A stretch of DNA of 64,000 bases from Latrodectus hesperus (Eukaryota; Arthropoda; Arachnida; Araneae; Theridiidae), in the NCBI GenBank assembly GCA_037975125.1, contig CM075851.1, positions 121,736,908 to 121,800,907 of the forward strand. The letters are read 5' to 3'. The notes under the pieces are model-generated. The model ran no database searches and was not told the DNA's origin. It saw only the letters and a list, made by a program, of their open reading frames with translations. How positions within the stretch are numbered: the first letter of the stretch is position 1; each line of letters begins with the position of its first letter. This document shows, piece after piece, positions 49,401-62,400 of this stretch. Both the position numbers and the translations under genes were made by a program.

Positions 49401-50154
49401 GGTCTCCTAGAAAAACTATGTTTGATAAACAAAGATAAATTTTTCAAATCAATTTTATGATAGTATGGATTAGAAAAATAAAAAAGTTATTTATAATAAG
49501 TTAATAATTCATTTTCACAGTATACTTTTTACATTTGACTATTATCTTATAAAATGCGGAAAAAATAGTTCTATAGAAAAACGGGCAATTTATCTGGAAG
49601 TAAAAATATTTAATGAAGAAAATATTATTATTCAGATTTTTAAATTATTAAAAAAATAAAAATATTCAATTTTTAAATTTCATTTTGATATGCAGAGTAG
49701 TAGGTTTATCTACTAAGTTTATGGTGTAAAATGAACAAAAACTTTGTTTATCCGAACTACTTATTTTTAATATTTTTGTGTCTATTTTTTATAATTGATG
49801 TTATACCTCACACACACGCAAATATTGTTTAAAATAAAATTATACAAATTTTGTCTCATTATTTATAAATTAGGGTTTCTTACATAACAAGTAATACTAT
49901 CCCTAATTCGCAAATTGCTTACCTTAATAATTTTTGATGATTTTTAAAAGCTGGATATTTTAATTGAAAAAATAACATCAATTTTTAAGTTGTTACTATA
50001 TAAGAAATGCATTGAGAGAAAGGACGTTTAAATTATATTAGGCTATAACTTGGATATGATTTGCTAGAAATTCTATTCAGGGCCACTGAATGATTGTTTT
50101 CCTTTAATCATTGTTCAATTGAATTATTCACAAAACCCAATTTTTTTCTAAGCA

Positions 50155-50191
50155 TTTTAACTAAGCATTTTGAATAGGTGCTTAGTTAAAA
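50155..50191. repeat. 13-bp hairpin
   Basis: TTTTAACTAAGCA and TGCTTAGTTAAAA flank 11 nt. A further CTAAGCATTTTAA precedes it, so one arm is partly duplicated. Confidence 0.85.
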
Positions 50192-51608
50192 AGTATTTTA
50201 TTGCGGAAAACTGTGATTAAATATATTTTTAACAGTTATACCAAATACATACGTAAGCTCTCATAAAATCTTGGCTATTTATCTTACATGAATTGTTTAA
50301 ACGCCTAAAAATACATGTCTTGTTTGTTCAAATAAAGAAACGAGGCTTTCTTTAAAGAAAAATAAGACAATTGCTGCTTTTTCAGGATTGAATACAAAGT
50401 CGTATACGATTTTTTTACCTAATTTAAGGGCCATTTTTCAATTTGAAAATGTTTTTATTGATCAAATCAAGTTTTCATTTTTTTCTTGTACAGCGATTTT
50501 TAAATATCCTAAGCAAAAGAATTTTATTTTAGTAATTTCTGTAATTCTTTTCCTTTAAAGTAAAAGAAATAATGGAATATAATAAAAATATATTGCTTAT
50601 AAGAAAGCTCGAGAAAAAAAATTTGTCCATCTATATTTCTCTTTAGTTTTATTACAATTCTATAAGGAAAACGAAATTCAAATTGAATAATATAATGTTG
50701 AAATATAGATTGTTATATTAATTAATTTAAAACGATGTTCCAAAATGTATCTTTCATTTACGTATAGCCAACTGATACATCTTCTCTATAGTACTCTTGA
50801 TGTGTGATATAATAGTGTCAAGTAAAATTTGGAAGAGGAATGCATACGGTATTCTGATTTGCTTTAAAATTACTTGGGGACTAAACATCATATGACATTA
50901 TGAAACTAACTGAAAATGAATAGATTGTCAGATACATATTGTTTCAATTCTGTATCAAATATATCAATCGTATTGCCTTATCATGTGCTAATTTCTTGGA
51001 ACACAATGACAAATATTTTAGTGTAAGAAAATTGAAGAATATATATTAGTCTTGTCAATGATCGAATATTCTATTTATACCCAAGAAACTTAGAACAGCG
51101 TGCTTGAATTTGTGTCAGATATTATCATGCCACTTCAACACAGACGTGAATTCTAACATGTGAAAGTTTTTGCATATGTATTCATATTATCATCTATCTA
51201 TACTTAATAGCACCTTATGGCAAAATGTTAGATGCTAATTATGTATGGTGACGAATAAAAATACTTCTACACATGTATTCTTTCATTATGATATTGTATA
51301 TTAATCTAAGATTTTTCTGAAAAAAAAAAAGAGAATTATCCTGGTGATTGTGCAAAATGTAATACTTTCAGGGTGACCCTTAATCATTCTGCAGACGAAC
51401 TAGTTTGAGTGTGTTTGATCTAGCTATAAATCTGACAGAACATGCGTCTAATCTCTAGGACTCTAAAAGCTTAAGGCTATTGAAGATTTCATATTACTTT
51501 TAGTCAAGCTTTCCTGAACCCATCAACTCTGTACAGCATCTTAGCGTCAGGACTAACTTATAATCCGAACAGTCAGAAACATTGAAGAACTATTATTTAT
51601 ATCAACAT

Positions 51609-51743
<135 letters not shown>

Positions 51744-52339
51744 AGTATAAGGATAGGATATCAAGAGAAATAAAATGGTTAAGATCTGGCTTTATTTCTG
51801 GCTTTTGTATATGAAATAGAAATTGGAGAATTTTATCAAAATATACGTATATATCTACGTTCCAAAAATAATCTTAGTAAAAAATATAATAAATATTAAT
51901 GCTAAAAGTTTAATTGTGTTTATTTTACTGATTGTCATATAGAACACTCCTGTACTTTTAAATTCCTTTCAATTTCTTGGATGGTTATACAAAATTTAAA
52001 AGTTAGGAATGTGAACGCTCATGTGTTTCGGATCTAAAATCCTAAAATTTTTAAATCAGTTATTTTAATTAGATTTACTAGTATTCTTTTATCTGAAGTA
52101 TTGAACTTTTCCTGTTCTGTCTAGAACTTATCACTGAGACCTTCACATGTATGGACTATTTTTTCACGCTATCGTTTTTATTAATAACAAATTCTGGAAA
52201 AAAGCGATTTTTTTAATCTGCACTTACGCATTATTCCACTATCAAACTTTTTTATTTTATCTTTAAGTAAATTTCTTGCTTTCTTGAAGTAATATCTAGA
52301 AATTATCTTTTATCTTGTCATGCCCGTGCGGTTTCATCC

Positions 52340-52521
52340 TGCAGTGAATGACGTAGATCCGATAACTTAGAAGGACCAATAAAACGAGACCCTGGTGTTC
52401 ACACACTCAAAGTTTATCTGATAAGCAGTTAGGATAAGTTGGAGTGTGATTCGATCACGGTTAGTTCACATTTAAATATTAGTTTTGCTTGTATTATTTT
52501 AGGTACGAGAATAGAAGATAG
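52340..52521 (+). promoter_or_regulatory. Putative promoter and 5' UTR exon of the BBOX-like gene
   Basis: A locally less AT-rich island about 0.8-1.0 kb upstream of the ATG. It holds TGACGTA (52349-52355), CCAAT (52376-52380) and a strong donor, GATAG|GTAAGT, at 52521/52522. That donor would pair with the acceptor at 53321-53326 just before the start codon. The first-exon start is not determined. Confidence 0.4.
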
Positions 52522-53335
52522 GTAAGTGTTCATGATCTTTTTTTTTTTTTCATTTTTGAATTGTGCAAAAAAATGTTTATCAGAACAATTTTGTTTTAAA
52601 CTTAACTCTTTATAGTACTCAGTTAAAATTCAGACTATTATAATTTTTCAAAATTATTTGTATGTCTGGGTGACGAATATATTTACAATTTTTAATGTAG
52701 TGATAGAAAAAAATTGGCTTAGTATGAAAAAATTTTAATTCCATTAAATATGTGGATATAATTAATATATTATAATTGGAAAATTTATTAATAAGTATCA
52801 CATTTTAACATTTTTTTATAAGACGTTAAACTAATACTTCGGTTTCTTTGGTTAATGATTTAATTGTTGATACATTCCATTTCTTCCGTAATCATTTAAA
52901 TAAATTCAAATTATCACATTCAACAAACTATCTTGAAACATTACTACAATAAAAATGTAAAACATTACTGGAAAACTATTACTTGCATTTTTCAGAAAAC
53001 CAATTAAAAAATATTTGCATGTATTTTTAAAGAAATTTGAAAACAATAAAATATTTTCTGAAACTGATCCACTCTGGCTCCAATCATATCTAAACTTAAA
53101 CCAAACCACTGTTGTTTTCTGAATTAATTTCTGCTTTAAATCTGTTATAACTCGATATAAATAAAAAAAATTAGCAGTCACGGGGCAAAGCTATTGACTT
53201 TACATTAGATAGTCTAGTTTACAAAATACTGAAAATTTCTTGTTGCATGAAGATTAATATTGAATTAAGTGTTTGACGTTACACCAGGTAATTCATGGAT
53301 TCAAAAATTTATTGTTATTGTTTCAGACTTTTATT

Positions 53336-53450
53336 ATGAGCGCAAGGTCTGTAATAGCTTTTTGTCGATTTGCTGCAAAGCGTTCCTGCCGCAGTATATT
53401 AAGCACAACAAAATCTGATCTGAGGTTGGCCCGCAACTTCCAAAGATCTG
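53336..53450 (+). CDS. BBOX-like exon 1 (start codon, presequence)
   Basis: The ATG lies 9 nt after an acceptor-like TTTCAG (53321-53326), so most of the 5' UTR is probably in an upstream exon. Codes MSARSVIAFCRFAAKRSCRS and on to NFQRS, rich in Arg, Ser and Ala, as expected of a mitochondrial targeting peptide. Donor CTG|GTAAGT, phase 1. Confidence 0.85.
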
Positions 53451-56400
53451 GTAAGTTTCAATTTTTAATATCCTTTTCATTGTGATCAAGTTGTATAATC
53501 TTTGTTCAAGTTTTCTTTGATAATTATAATGAATGTATTAATACTTTATAATAAAAAATTTATGATAAAGTAATAATATGTATTTTTTTATATTGTTTTA
53601 ACGTGAGATAATTTTAATGTTTTAAAAATAAACGTGTCTTGCTTTGCATGAAACCGTATTCAATTTTATGCACTTAGTCATGCTGAAATAATACATTTAA
53701 GATATTTTATCAAATTTCTTACAACAATCCCATATTTTTAACAGATTTTGCAGATTATCTTTTGAAAATTGACTGGGATTGAATTATAGTAGAAAATTTT
53801 TTAATTAGAGCCTATTCGATGCCTTAGTGTTTATAAAACCAGAGATTATAGTAGAAGTTATATAATTTATTGCTTTCCATCTTGGAATTAAGTTAAATAA
53901 AACTGATTTTGTGAAAAGCTCGATGTTTTTTAAAGTAACCTCCTTATTTCAATTCGCGATACAAATTTTAACTATTTGAATTAGTTACAAATTCAAATAA
54001 TTAAGTTTGTTCACTGTAGTTTGTACTATATATATAATTTTTATGACTATATTCTAAGCTTTCAATAATAATCAAAATTATTTCCTCTGTACAACCTAGT
54101 TGCAAAATAGTGTTATAAAAAAAGAAAAAATAATAATAAAATGAAAGAAAACCTTAATGATAAATCATTAGCATGTGATTATTTTGTGTATACATTTCCA
54201 ATAAAAATTCCACAAGCGATTTGTAGACTTACTATTTTTAAAAAATATAGTTTTAAAAAAAACATTGATAAAAAAACGAACTAGCTTTCCAAAAATAGTT
54301 TCGTAAGTTAATTTTTAACGTTGCTTGTGCTTAAGATAATTTACTTGAAGTTATTAACTTGCATATACTTTTGAAGATCATCCAAGTTCAAAAGGCATTT
54401 CTTCTGCTTTATATTGATCAATAAAGCGGACGGGTAAATGTATACATATTTTTGTTCAGTTTGACGGGTTCAATGCAGAATTTTGGACTTCTTAATCAAA
54501 ACTTCCTAAATCGCTGGAATTTACTTGGAACGTTTAAACAAACTTTTATTCGATTATCTAAATTTGTGTGATTATTAATTTGAAAATATTTATTCTCAGC
54601 ATTGCATTTCTCGAAATAAAATTTTATTTTTCCGTTTTTCCTGAAAATTTTGTAGTGACTTCTTTTAATCACGTATTATCAGTAATATAGTAAAATAAAA
54701 TTAGTGAAACTTAGATACATTTTTTATGATTGGTTTAATAAGAACTTAGTCAATTTCGATATGCGTAACTCTTTATTACTAACAATGTTTTTATATATGG
54801 ATTTCAAATTTTGTATTATCATTGATAAAACGCAGTATATAATTGATATCCCTCTATTTTCCTTTCATAGCTTTAAGATGGGAAGCCACAACAGCTTTTA
54901 ATCCAAAAGAGCAAGTAACTATTGTCAAAACATTTCCCACTGCTCATCAGTCCTTGAAAATTGGCTTTGATGATAACTTAGCCTCAGATTTCCAGTACAT
55001 ATGGGTAAGAGCAGTTATAGCGTTTTAATAGTGAAATTGCCATATATTATAATATGCATAATCGATTAGTTCACTTGCTTTGCTTACACTCATTTGGGGG
55101 GGGGAGGTTAAATGAGCTTACGGTAGCAAAAATAACATTGATAATTTCAGCTTTCATGTTGTCAACCTGAAAAGTTAGCTGTCTGGCTATTGATTCAACA
55201 ATTAATGAATTTGATCTCAACATTAGACTTATGTCTGTTGGAGCTCGGAATCCGTTTTACGGTATACCTGGCGGTCCAGTAAACCTTCGTGTGCAAAAAA
55301 GTAACCATACAAAACCAAACAATTTTTTTAATATTTTAAAATAAACTGTAGAAAGTTAAAAGATGGTCTGTAGTTTATTTTTTACAGTTTAGTAGATTCC
55401 ACGTCCGGAATTGAATAAAGCCTTTATATATCAATTTTACATTGTTTCATTTCATGATTTGGAGCGGATAAAATTGAAATGGTTTCCCATTCCAAAAATT
55501 TTTTCCGTAAGAAAAATTGGAGAAAATTTCTGGTTTCATTTAAAAGATAAGAGCTAAACTGGGTCTAGTAAGTTCTTAAACAAGTGTTGTGCACATTGCG
55601 ATTTTGATAAGATTAAATAACTTAAATAGGTATTCGTGTAAAAATGTAAATAAAGAATAGTCAAATATTCTGTTTAATGTAAGGTAGCTGTAAAAATTTA
55701 ATTTAGAAATACCTTGACATTTTAAATTTTTCTGTTTGTTACTTATATTAAATATGTTATAAAACATTAAAACATTTTTTTAGTAAAGTAACCAATTAAA
55801 TTTCAACATTTGTTACTTTTTTGAATACTAGTTTTAAGAAATTCAATTTTTAAGATACCTTTAATTTATTTATATCTTAAATTAAGTCATTCAGATCCTG
55901 TTTATACTTGCTGATGAATTACACAGCTGTAATCTTTTTTTCATTCAAATTTTACTTTCAGAAATGTAGTGTGTATAACTATGTAGCCTTATCAGATAGT
56001 GAACTTTTTTTCTTCAATACTAAATATCTTTATTGCGTGAAGAGTAAAGCACTATAACTTATCTTATCGAATCAACTTCAGCATCATGATATTTGTTTGC
56101 CTCGCGATTCTAGATCAAGAAGAAATCCAGGCAAATATTTATTTCTCGACAAAATTAGTGCCAAAGCAACAGTTCCAGAAAGTTGATAATAATTTCTCTT
56201 GATATCTCCACACGGTGTTTTAATCTTCTAGAATATTTTACGCATGTTCCATGTCTTATCAGGAGAATCGTTTTCAGTTATCAACACTGTCACATCTAAT
56301 TTCCTAGATTTGTATTTACCTTTCTTTTGTCTGCAATGAATGAATATTCGTAAAATACAGAAATCTGTAATTACCCGTAGATCAACTAATCTCCACCTTA

Positions 56401-59400
56401 TCTAGGCACAATATCCGTTGAAGTGAGGAAAATTTATTAATAATTTGCAAGAGCTACCTAAATAATCTGCACGTCATATATTAAGCACTTGTTAAAAATG
56501 AAAAATAAGTATTTTTCTGGGAAAACTGCAACATTTCTGTATGCTTAATACTTATTTTAAGACATCTAAAGAATAAAGTTGATACAGTCAAACTAATAAA
56601 TTAGTTGATAGAATGAATTATCAGTCATTTAGAAAATAATACAAATTCCTTACGAAAGTGCAATTAAGGAAATGAACAATACAATTAATTTTTTGAAATT
56701 TCTCTTAATTCCGCACTTTAAGGGGTTGAATGTATTCATCTACTTATCAGCTTGGGGTAACATGTCCATTAACGTTTTTCTAGCTTTAGTGATAACAAAT
56801 TTACCAGTGTACACTTTCGCAACAGGACTAGGCTTTTAAAATTTAATAAAAAAAATTTCTTGGTTTTACTGTCCAAACTGAGTTTGCTGTGCCTCTATAT
56901 CCACTAGGAATTGTATTTCAAGATATATTATACCTTATGTACAATAAAATAACCGTTGAGCGATCAGCAACCAAGCATCTATAGTTTTAAGGGAATGGTG
57001 AGTTTTTCTGAATCTTTAAAATCTGTACAATTCTTGAGCCTAAGAATCCATGCTACCAGAATCTCATTTTGTAATCCCGCATTTATTTTTCATAAAGAAT
57101 TGATTGTGCCTATTAAATAGAATGATATAATATGTTTTATGCATTGAAAGTTAAAATTCAAAATTTTAAAGTTACAAAGAAATTTATTCTTTGAGTACTC
57201 TTTAAATCTTCAGTAATCTTATGGTCAGTAACATTTTTGTTACAATACTACGAAATTCATAAAAAGATGAAGTAATTAAAGATATACGCGCGGTCATTTC
57301 TAATTAGGTCTTGGATTTTTAACATTAAAGAATTGGATTCCAATGTTCACGTAAAAATAATAGTAATCAATAATGATACTATGTAGTGAGTAAATATTTT
57401 ACTAAAAATATAAAAACTATTGAAGAATAGCATAATTACTAATGAAATTTTCGAAATTTCTCTTTAAAACAAGTTTTATTAATGAGTCACATTGTAAAAA
57501 TGTAATTATTTATTGTTTGCTACTTTAGAAGAAATGTGAAATTGAAAATAAAGGAGAATAAAAATTTTGTTAGAATAGAAAGAAAACGACTTGAATTTTT
57601 CTTTATAATGTAAATTTTACTTTCCGGAATAAAATTAATAACAGTGTAATTTTAAATAACTTTTTCAATAAATTAAAATTTTTGATTAAACAATGCTTTC
57701 GAATTTTTCAATTAGCGATAATTAACAATTATCAAACTGTGATTAGAATAGAATAAATTATTTACTGTATTGTGTGCCTGTATCATTAGGTGTGCTTATT
57801 AAAGCTAGTCCATAATTTTGTTGCAATATTATATTGAAAATTTTTATTCAGTACTTTCAGCAATATTTGGTATTTTCCAAGCATTTTAGTTCTAGAATAA
57901 ATAATTGAATTAACTTGAATGCCTTGGGACTTCAAATACGAACACATTGATGCATATATCTATTTATTACCAAATAATTTCGGAACAATTTTTAGTGTAA
58001 TGAATTGAATAATGAATATTTGTGTCACAGGAAAAACATTTCCTGTAACTTACTCCCAATTCTTAGTTTTTTTCAATGTATAAATAAAATCGGACAGTAT
58101 GGGACTTTTCCCGCTATTTAATTTTTAACTCGGTTCATCTTTTTAATTTTAGTTACGAGACAATTGTCAATGTAGTCGCTGCATTCATCCTGATAACAAG
58201 CAAAAGATTTTGGACACAGTAAGCTTGGATATTAACTTGAAGCCCAATTCGTACCATCTTACTGAGAATGGAATGTTAAAGATAATCTGGCCGGAAGGAG
58301 ACGGTGAACACGTCAGCTTATACGATCCAAAGTGGTAAGTTTCTCATAGCACAGCTCAGGAGTCCTTCACATATTTCATCATGAAAATGCCAATTAATCT
58401 ATCATTAAAACATTTTTACCATATCTAGGCTGCACAAGTATGGGAAGGGTTTTGAATTGGAAACTTATGAGAACATCCACGACTCTCTTCCTGCTATGGT
58501 TCCATGGAATGGTGAGAAGATCAAGCAGATCATGCCTGAAGTCACTTACGAGGAAGTAATGGAATCTGAAGAAGGTCTGAAAAAGTGGTTGGAAAACATT
58601 TACAAATATGGATTAGCCATTATGAGAGGTGAGTCAGTTTGTTTTTAGCTTTTTTATTCGAGATTCCCGCTCAGAATCCAGATTCGTTAATTCTCTCCAG
58701 TAATCTATTGGGATTTCATAATTTTAATTCTGAGCATTTTTGTGTACGATGATTTTATTTTTGCTGTTTTAAAAGTACAATTTATATCTTAAAATGTGTA
58801 GATATATTGGGAATTTTCTGATCTTGCAAATGGTTAGCGATCTGGTCTTGAGTTTAACAATTCATTGATTCGAATCCAGCATCTAGCTCTGATGCCTGCA
58901 AATGTTCGAGATCCACGGTCATTCCAAGATACAGCGATTTCCTACCACACACTATAAAGATTCACCTAAAACAAGTTTCTAAAAGAATTCAAATTTCTAA
59001 ACTGCAAGAAAGAATAAAAATCAAGCGGTGGAAAGGTGACCTTCTGAATATCCCTGATGGTCCATGCCTTCAAGTTGTGGCAGTTTCGACTCCTGACGGG
59101 TCACGACTGGGGCTGAAAACTTGCATCGCATTGGTATCTTAAATTTACCCGATTGTGTCTGCTCTGCAACTTCACAGAACCCACGAATATGACGCACCTC
59201 TATCACTGTGCTGCACTGCATGGCAGCTCTGAATCATCACTTTATTGGCAAGCCAGATAACTTTTGGGGCAATGACTCAGGTCATCTGGTTTGCATCAAG
59301 TGCTGTATTCATCTGTCCTGTCTTCATCTCATGTCTATTTTGTGATTTTTCAAGAGTTTTATTTGTGTTATTCCTTATATTTGCCCTGCCATTGTAAATA

Positions 59401-62400
59401 AAAAAGGACTGCTAAATTTAAACTTGTTTAATAAAACTAATAAACCTGAACACTTATTTAAAAATGTTTTGAAATTTGTTTTAAGGTTAAAAATGAAAGA
59501 TTTATTTTCACAGTAAGATTTCATCACTTTCAGTTTAATAAAGTTGGCAAAATAATTTGATAGCTGTTTCACACATTGTCAACTAGGGTCAGTGAATAAA
59601 ATACGCAATGATTCAGTGTAAACATTTATAATCTAAACTGTCGCTTTCAGATTACATGAAACTGAATATTTTTACAGGTGTTCCACAAGAAAAAGGGCAA
59701 GTCATCAAAGTCATCGAAAGAGTTGCATATGTAAAGAAAACAAAATGGGGATCCAGTTTTGATGTGCTATGTGAACCAGTACAGAATGATCCAAAGCATT
59801 TGGCCTTCACTGGAATGTACTTGGAACATCATACAGACATGAATTACCTTGAAAAATCACCAGGTACTTACTTGTCTCGTCTTATATCTATCTGAATTTT
59901 TCCACTGCGTTTATAAAATTTCTTGCATGGGAAACAACGCAATAATGAATGTTTTATTTTTTATAGACACTTCTTTTAATGAAACTGAACTTCTGTTTTT
60001 TTTAAGACTAATTTTGGACACGAAAACATGTTATCTTTTAATAGCTGAATGATAAATTCTATTTTACAGCTCCCTTATAGATGACCAAAGTATAGAGTGA
60101 ATTTTTATATTTGGCCTTATTTCAATCATTTGGATATGACTTTCTTTAAGTAGCTGTTCACCCTAAATTAAGATTAGCCTGCTGACTATATTCTACACGA
60201 CATTAGTTTTCGCTCACTAACACGGGACAATTTCCATTAATTTCTATTAATATGGATTTGTTGAGATCTTTTTTGGAAATATGTGAGAAAAATGAAGACT
60301 TCAAATATTTCTATGTTACGATAGAATAAAACAACAAATGTTTAATGCTTATTTTGTTTGAATTTATTTAATATTCGCTATACTTTTAAGTAAAACGTTT
60401 TTGGTTTAAGTGTTATCTTTTTCCTTGTGTATGTCTTTATAACCTAAATAATGTTCTAACAATTTCTTTAATTCATCTTATTTTTCTCTTACCCGAGGTC
60501 GAGATTATTTCTAAACACATTCTTCAAGGTAAAACATCATTTTAGAAATGAAAGTCGGAGGAAAAATTCTTCATTGCCTGTAAGTAAGCACACGATGCTG
60601 TTTTCTTTTCTTGCATCCCATTCTTAACGTTGTCGATTATTCATATTCGAAATTTTTAAATGTAAAAGTTTGATCCTCCTTTTAATTTGATAGTATCTAA
60701 CCTAAACTCAACCATTCTATTAGATTCATTTCTAAAGTTTCGGCCATTAATTCCTTCAATAATCAATAAAAATCTGTTACAATGTTAAGTTTGGGATGCC
60801 CCATTTTTTTCAGGTATGCTTCATTAGGAAGAAAGATGTACTTGGAAAGTGAATGGATGAGTTTCAGACTGATATTTTGGTGTGGATACTATTTTACTTT
60901 GATATTTGTATGACTAAATTTGAGAACCATTTTTATAGGATTATTAAAAAATTCATTTTGATCAAAACATTTTTACCTTTTTGATATTTCATAAATCAAT
61001 TAGTGTTTCAGAATTGTGTCAAAAATAGCAGCAAAATGACATCCAATTACGTTACTAATTTATTAATACTATAAATATATACGAATTCTTTAATATAAGC
61101 TTTGTTTTTGAAATCTTTGTATTTTGGTATTGAATGACTATTGCAATCCGTTGCTCTCCATTGGAAATATTGTACTAATCCTAAAATTTCTAACTATTCT
61201 TTTTAAAGGACTTCAAGCTCTTCACTGTTTGAAAGCTAACCCTGCAAGTGAAAGTGAAGATATTGGAGGACAATCATTCTTTGTAGATGGATTTTACATC
61301 GCCAAATGGCTTCGAAAAGAGCACCCTTCTTCATTTCACGTTCTAACCTCGACTCTAGTGGAATTCAAAATACAAAGTCACAATGTAAGTTTCGGCTGTT
61401 GTATAGAAAACATATGCAGCAATAACAGAGCTATAATTATAACATAATGGATTTACAGAATTTAGCGAATATTGTAATAGGTCTAATACAAGGCTTTTAA
61501 AAAAAAAAACAGCTGTTGGGTAGCTTTTGAGAACGTTATTTTCCGGTCACAGCTGTTCAATTAAGTCATAGAAGATTAAACTGAATTCCAACACGTGCAT
61601 ATATTAAACAAAATTTCTATTGATAAACCAAAAGAGGAAATTTTGTGAACTTACACCATTCACTTTAAAAATAACTACATTATTCTTAAACTGCACCCAA
61701 GTTTATTTTAAATATAAGCACTTTGAAACATATCAGTCGCATTTTAAAGATCAAGTTAGCATTTTAAATATCAAATCATTATAAATTTTACCTTTTTAAT
61801 AAAATATGGTAAAAATATTTTAATCTTAAAAAAATAACTATCTTTGGTTGTTTTATGTGTATGATTTAATTAAGTATTCGAATAAATTATTTATCTTATG
61901 AGAAACTCTATAAATACAAATAAAAATCTAAAGGACAATTTCAAATACTTAAGATAATTCAAACCTGTTTAAAGTTTTCGAGTCCATTTTTAAAAATTTT
62001 GCAGAAAAACTTTAATTTTTGAATATTATGAATTTTAATATGTTTACATTATAATTTTGTAAAATATTCAAATTCATCTTTATAATTAAAAATTGCTATT
62101 TGCTCATTAGCACTAAAATTGTGCCAATAAAATAAGTGTTACAAAGCTAGTTATAAAATTTAGTAAGACAAACTTTTAAAAAGAAAAGGAATGACTCATT
62201 AAGGATAAGTATTTTTAGGTTAAATCCTTTGACGTATGTTTTTCAACAAAATAAGATTCTCAAATTGCATTCTTTTTAAAAATGTTCAGAAAGCTAAAAA
62301 TAACTTTTAATGCTGAAAATGCATATTTTTCATTCAATACTGTGATAAGTTAATGTGCTTGTGAAAATTAATAAGAAAAAGAAATGACCAATTATGCACA

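Larger units (their letters stand above)
48450..51600. other. Intergenic stretch
   Basis: Two hairpins (49369-49400 and 50155-50191). 48690-49090 is slightly less AT-rich but has no recognised coding content. Confidence 0.5.
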
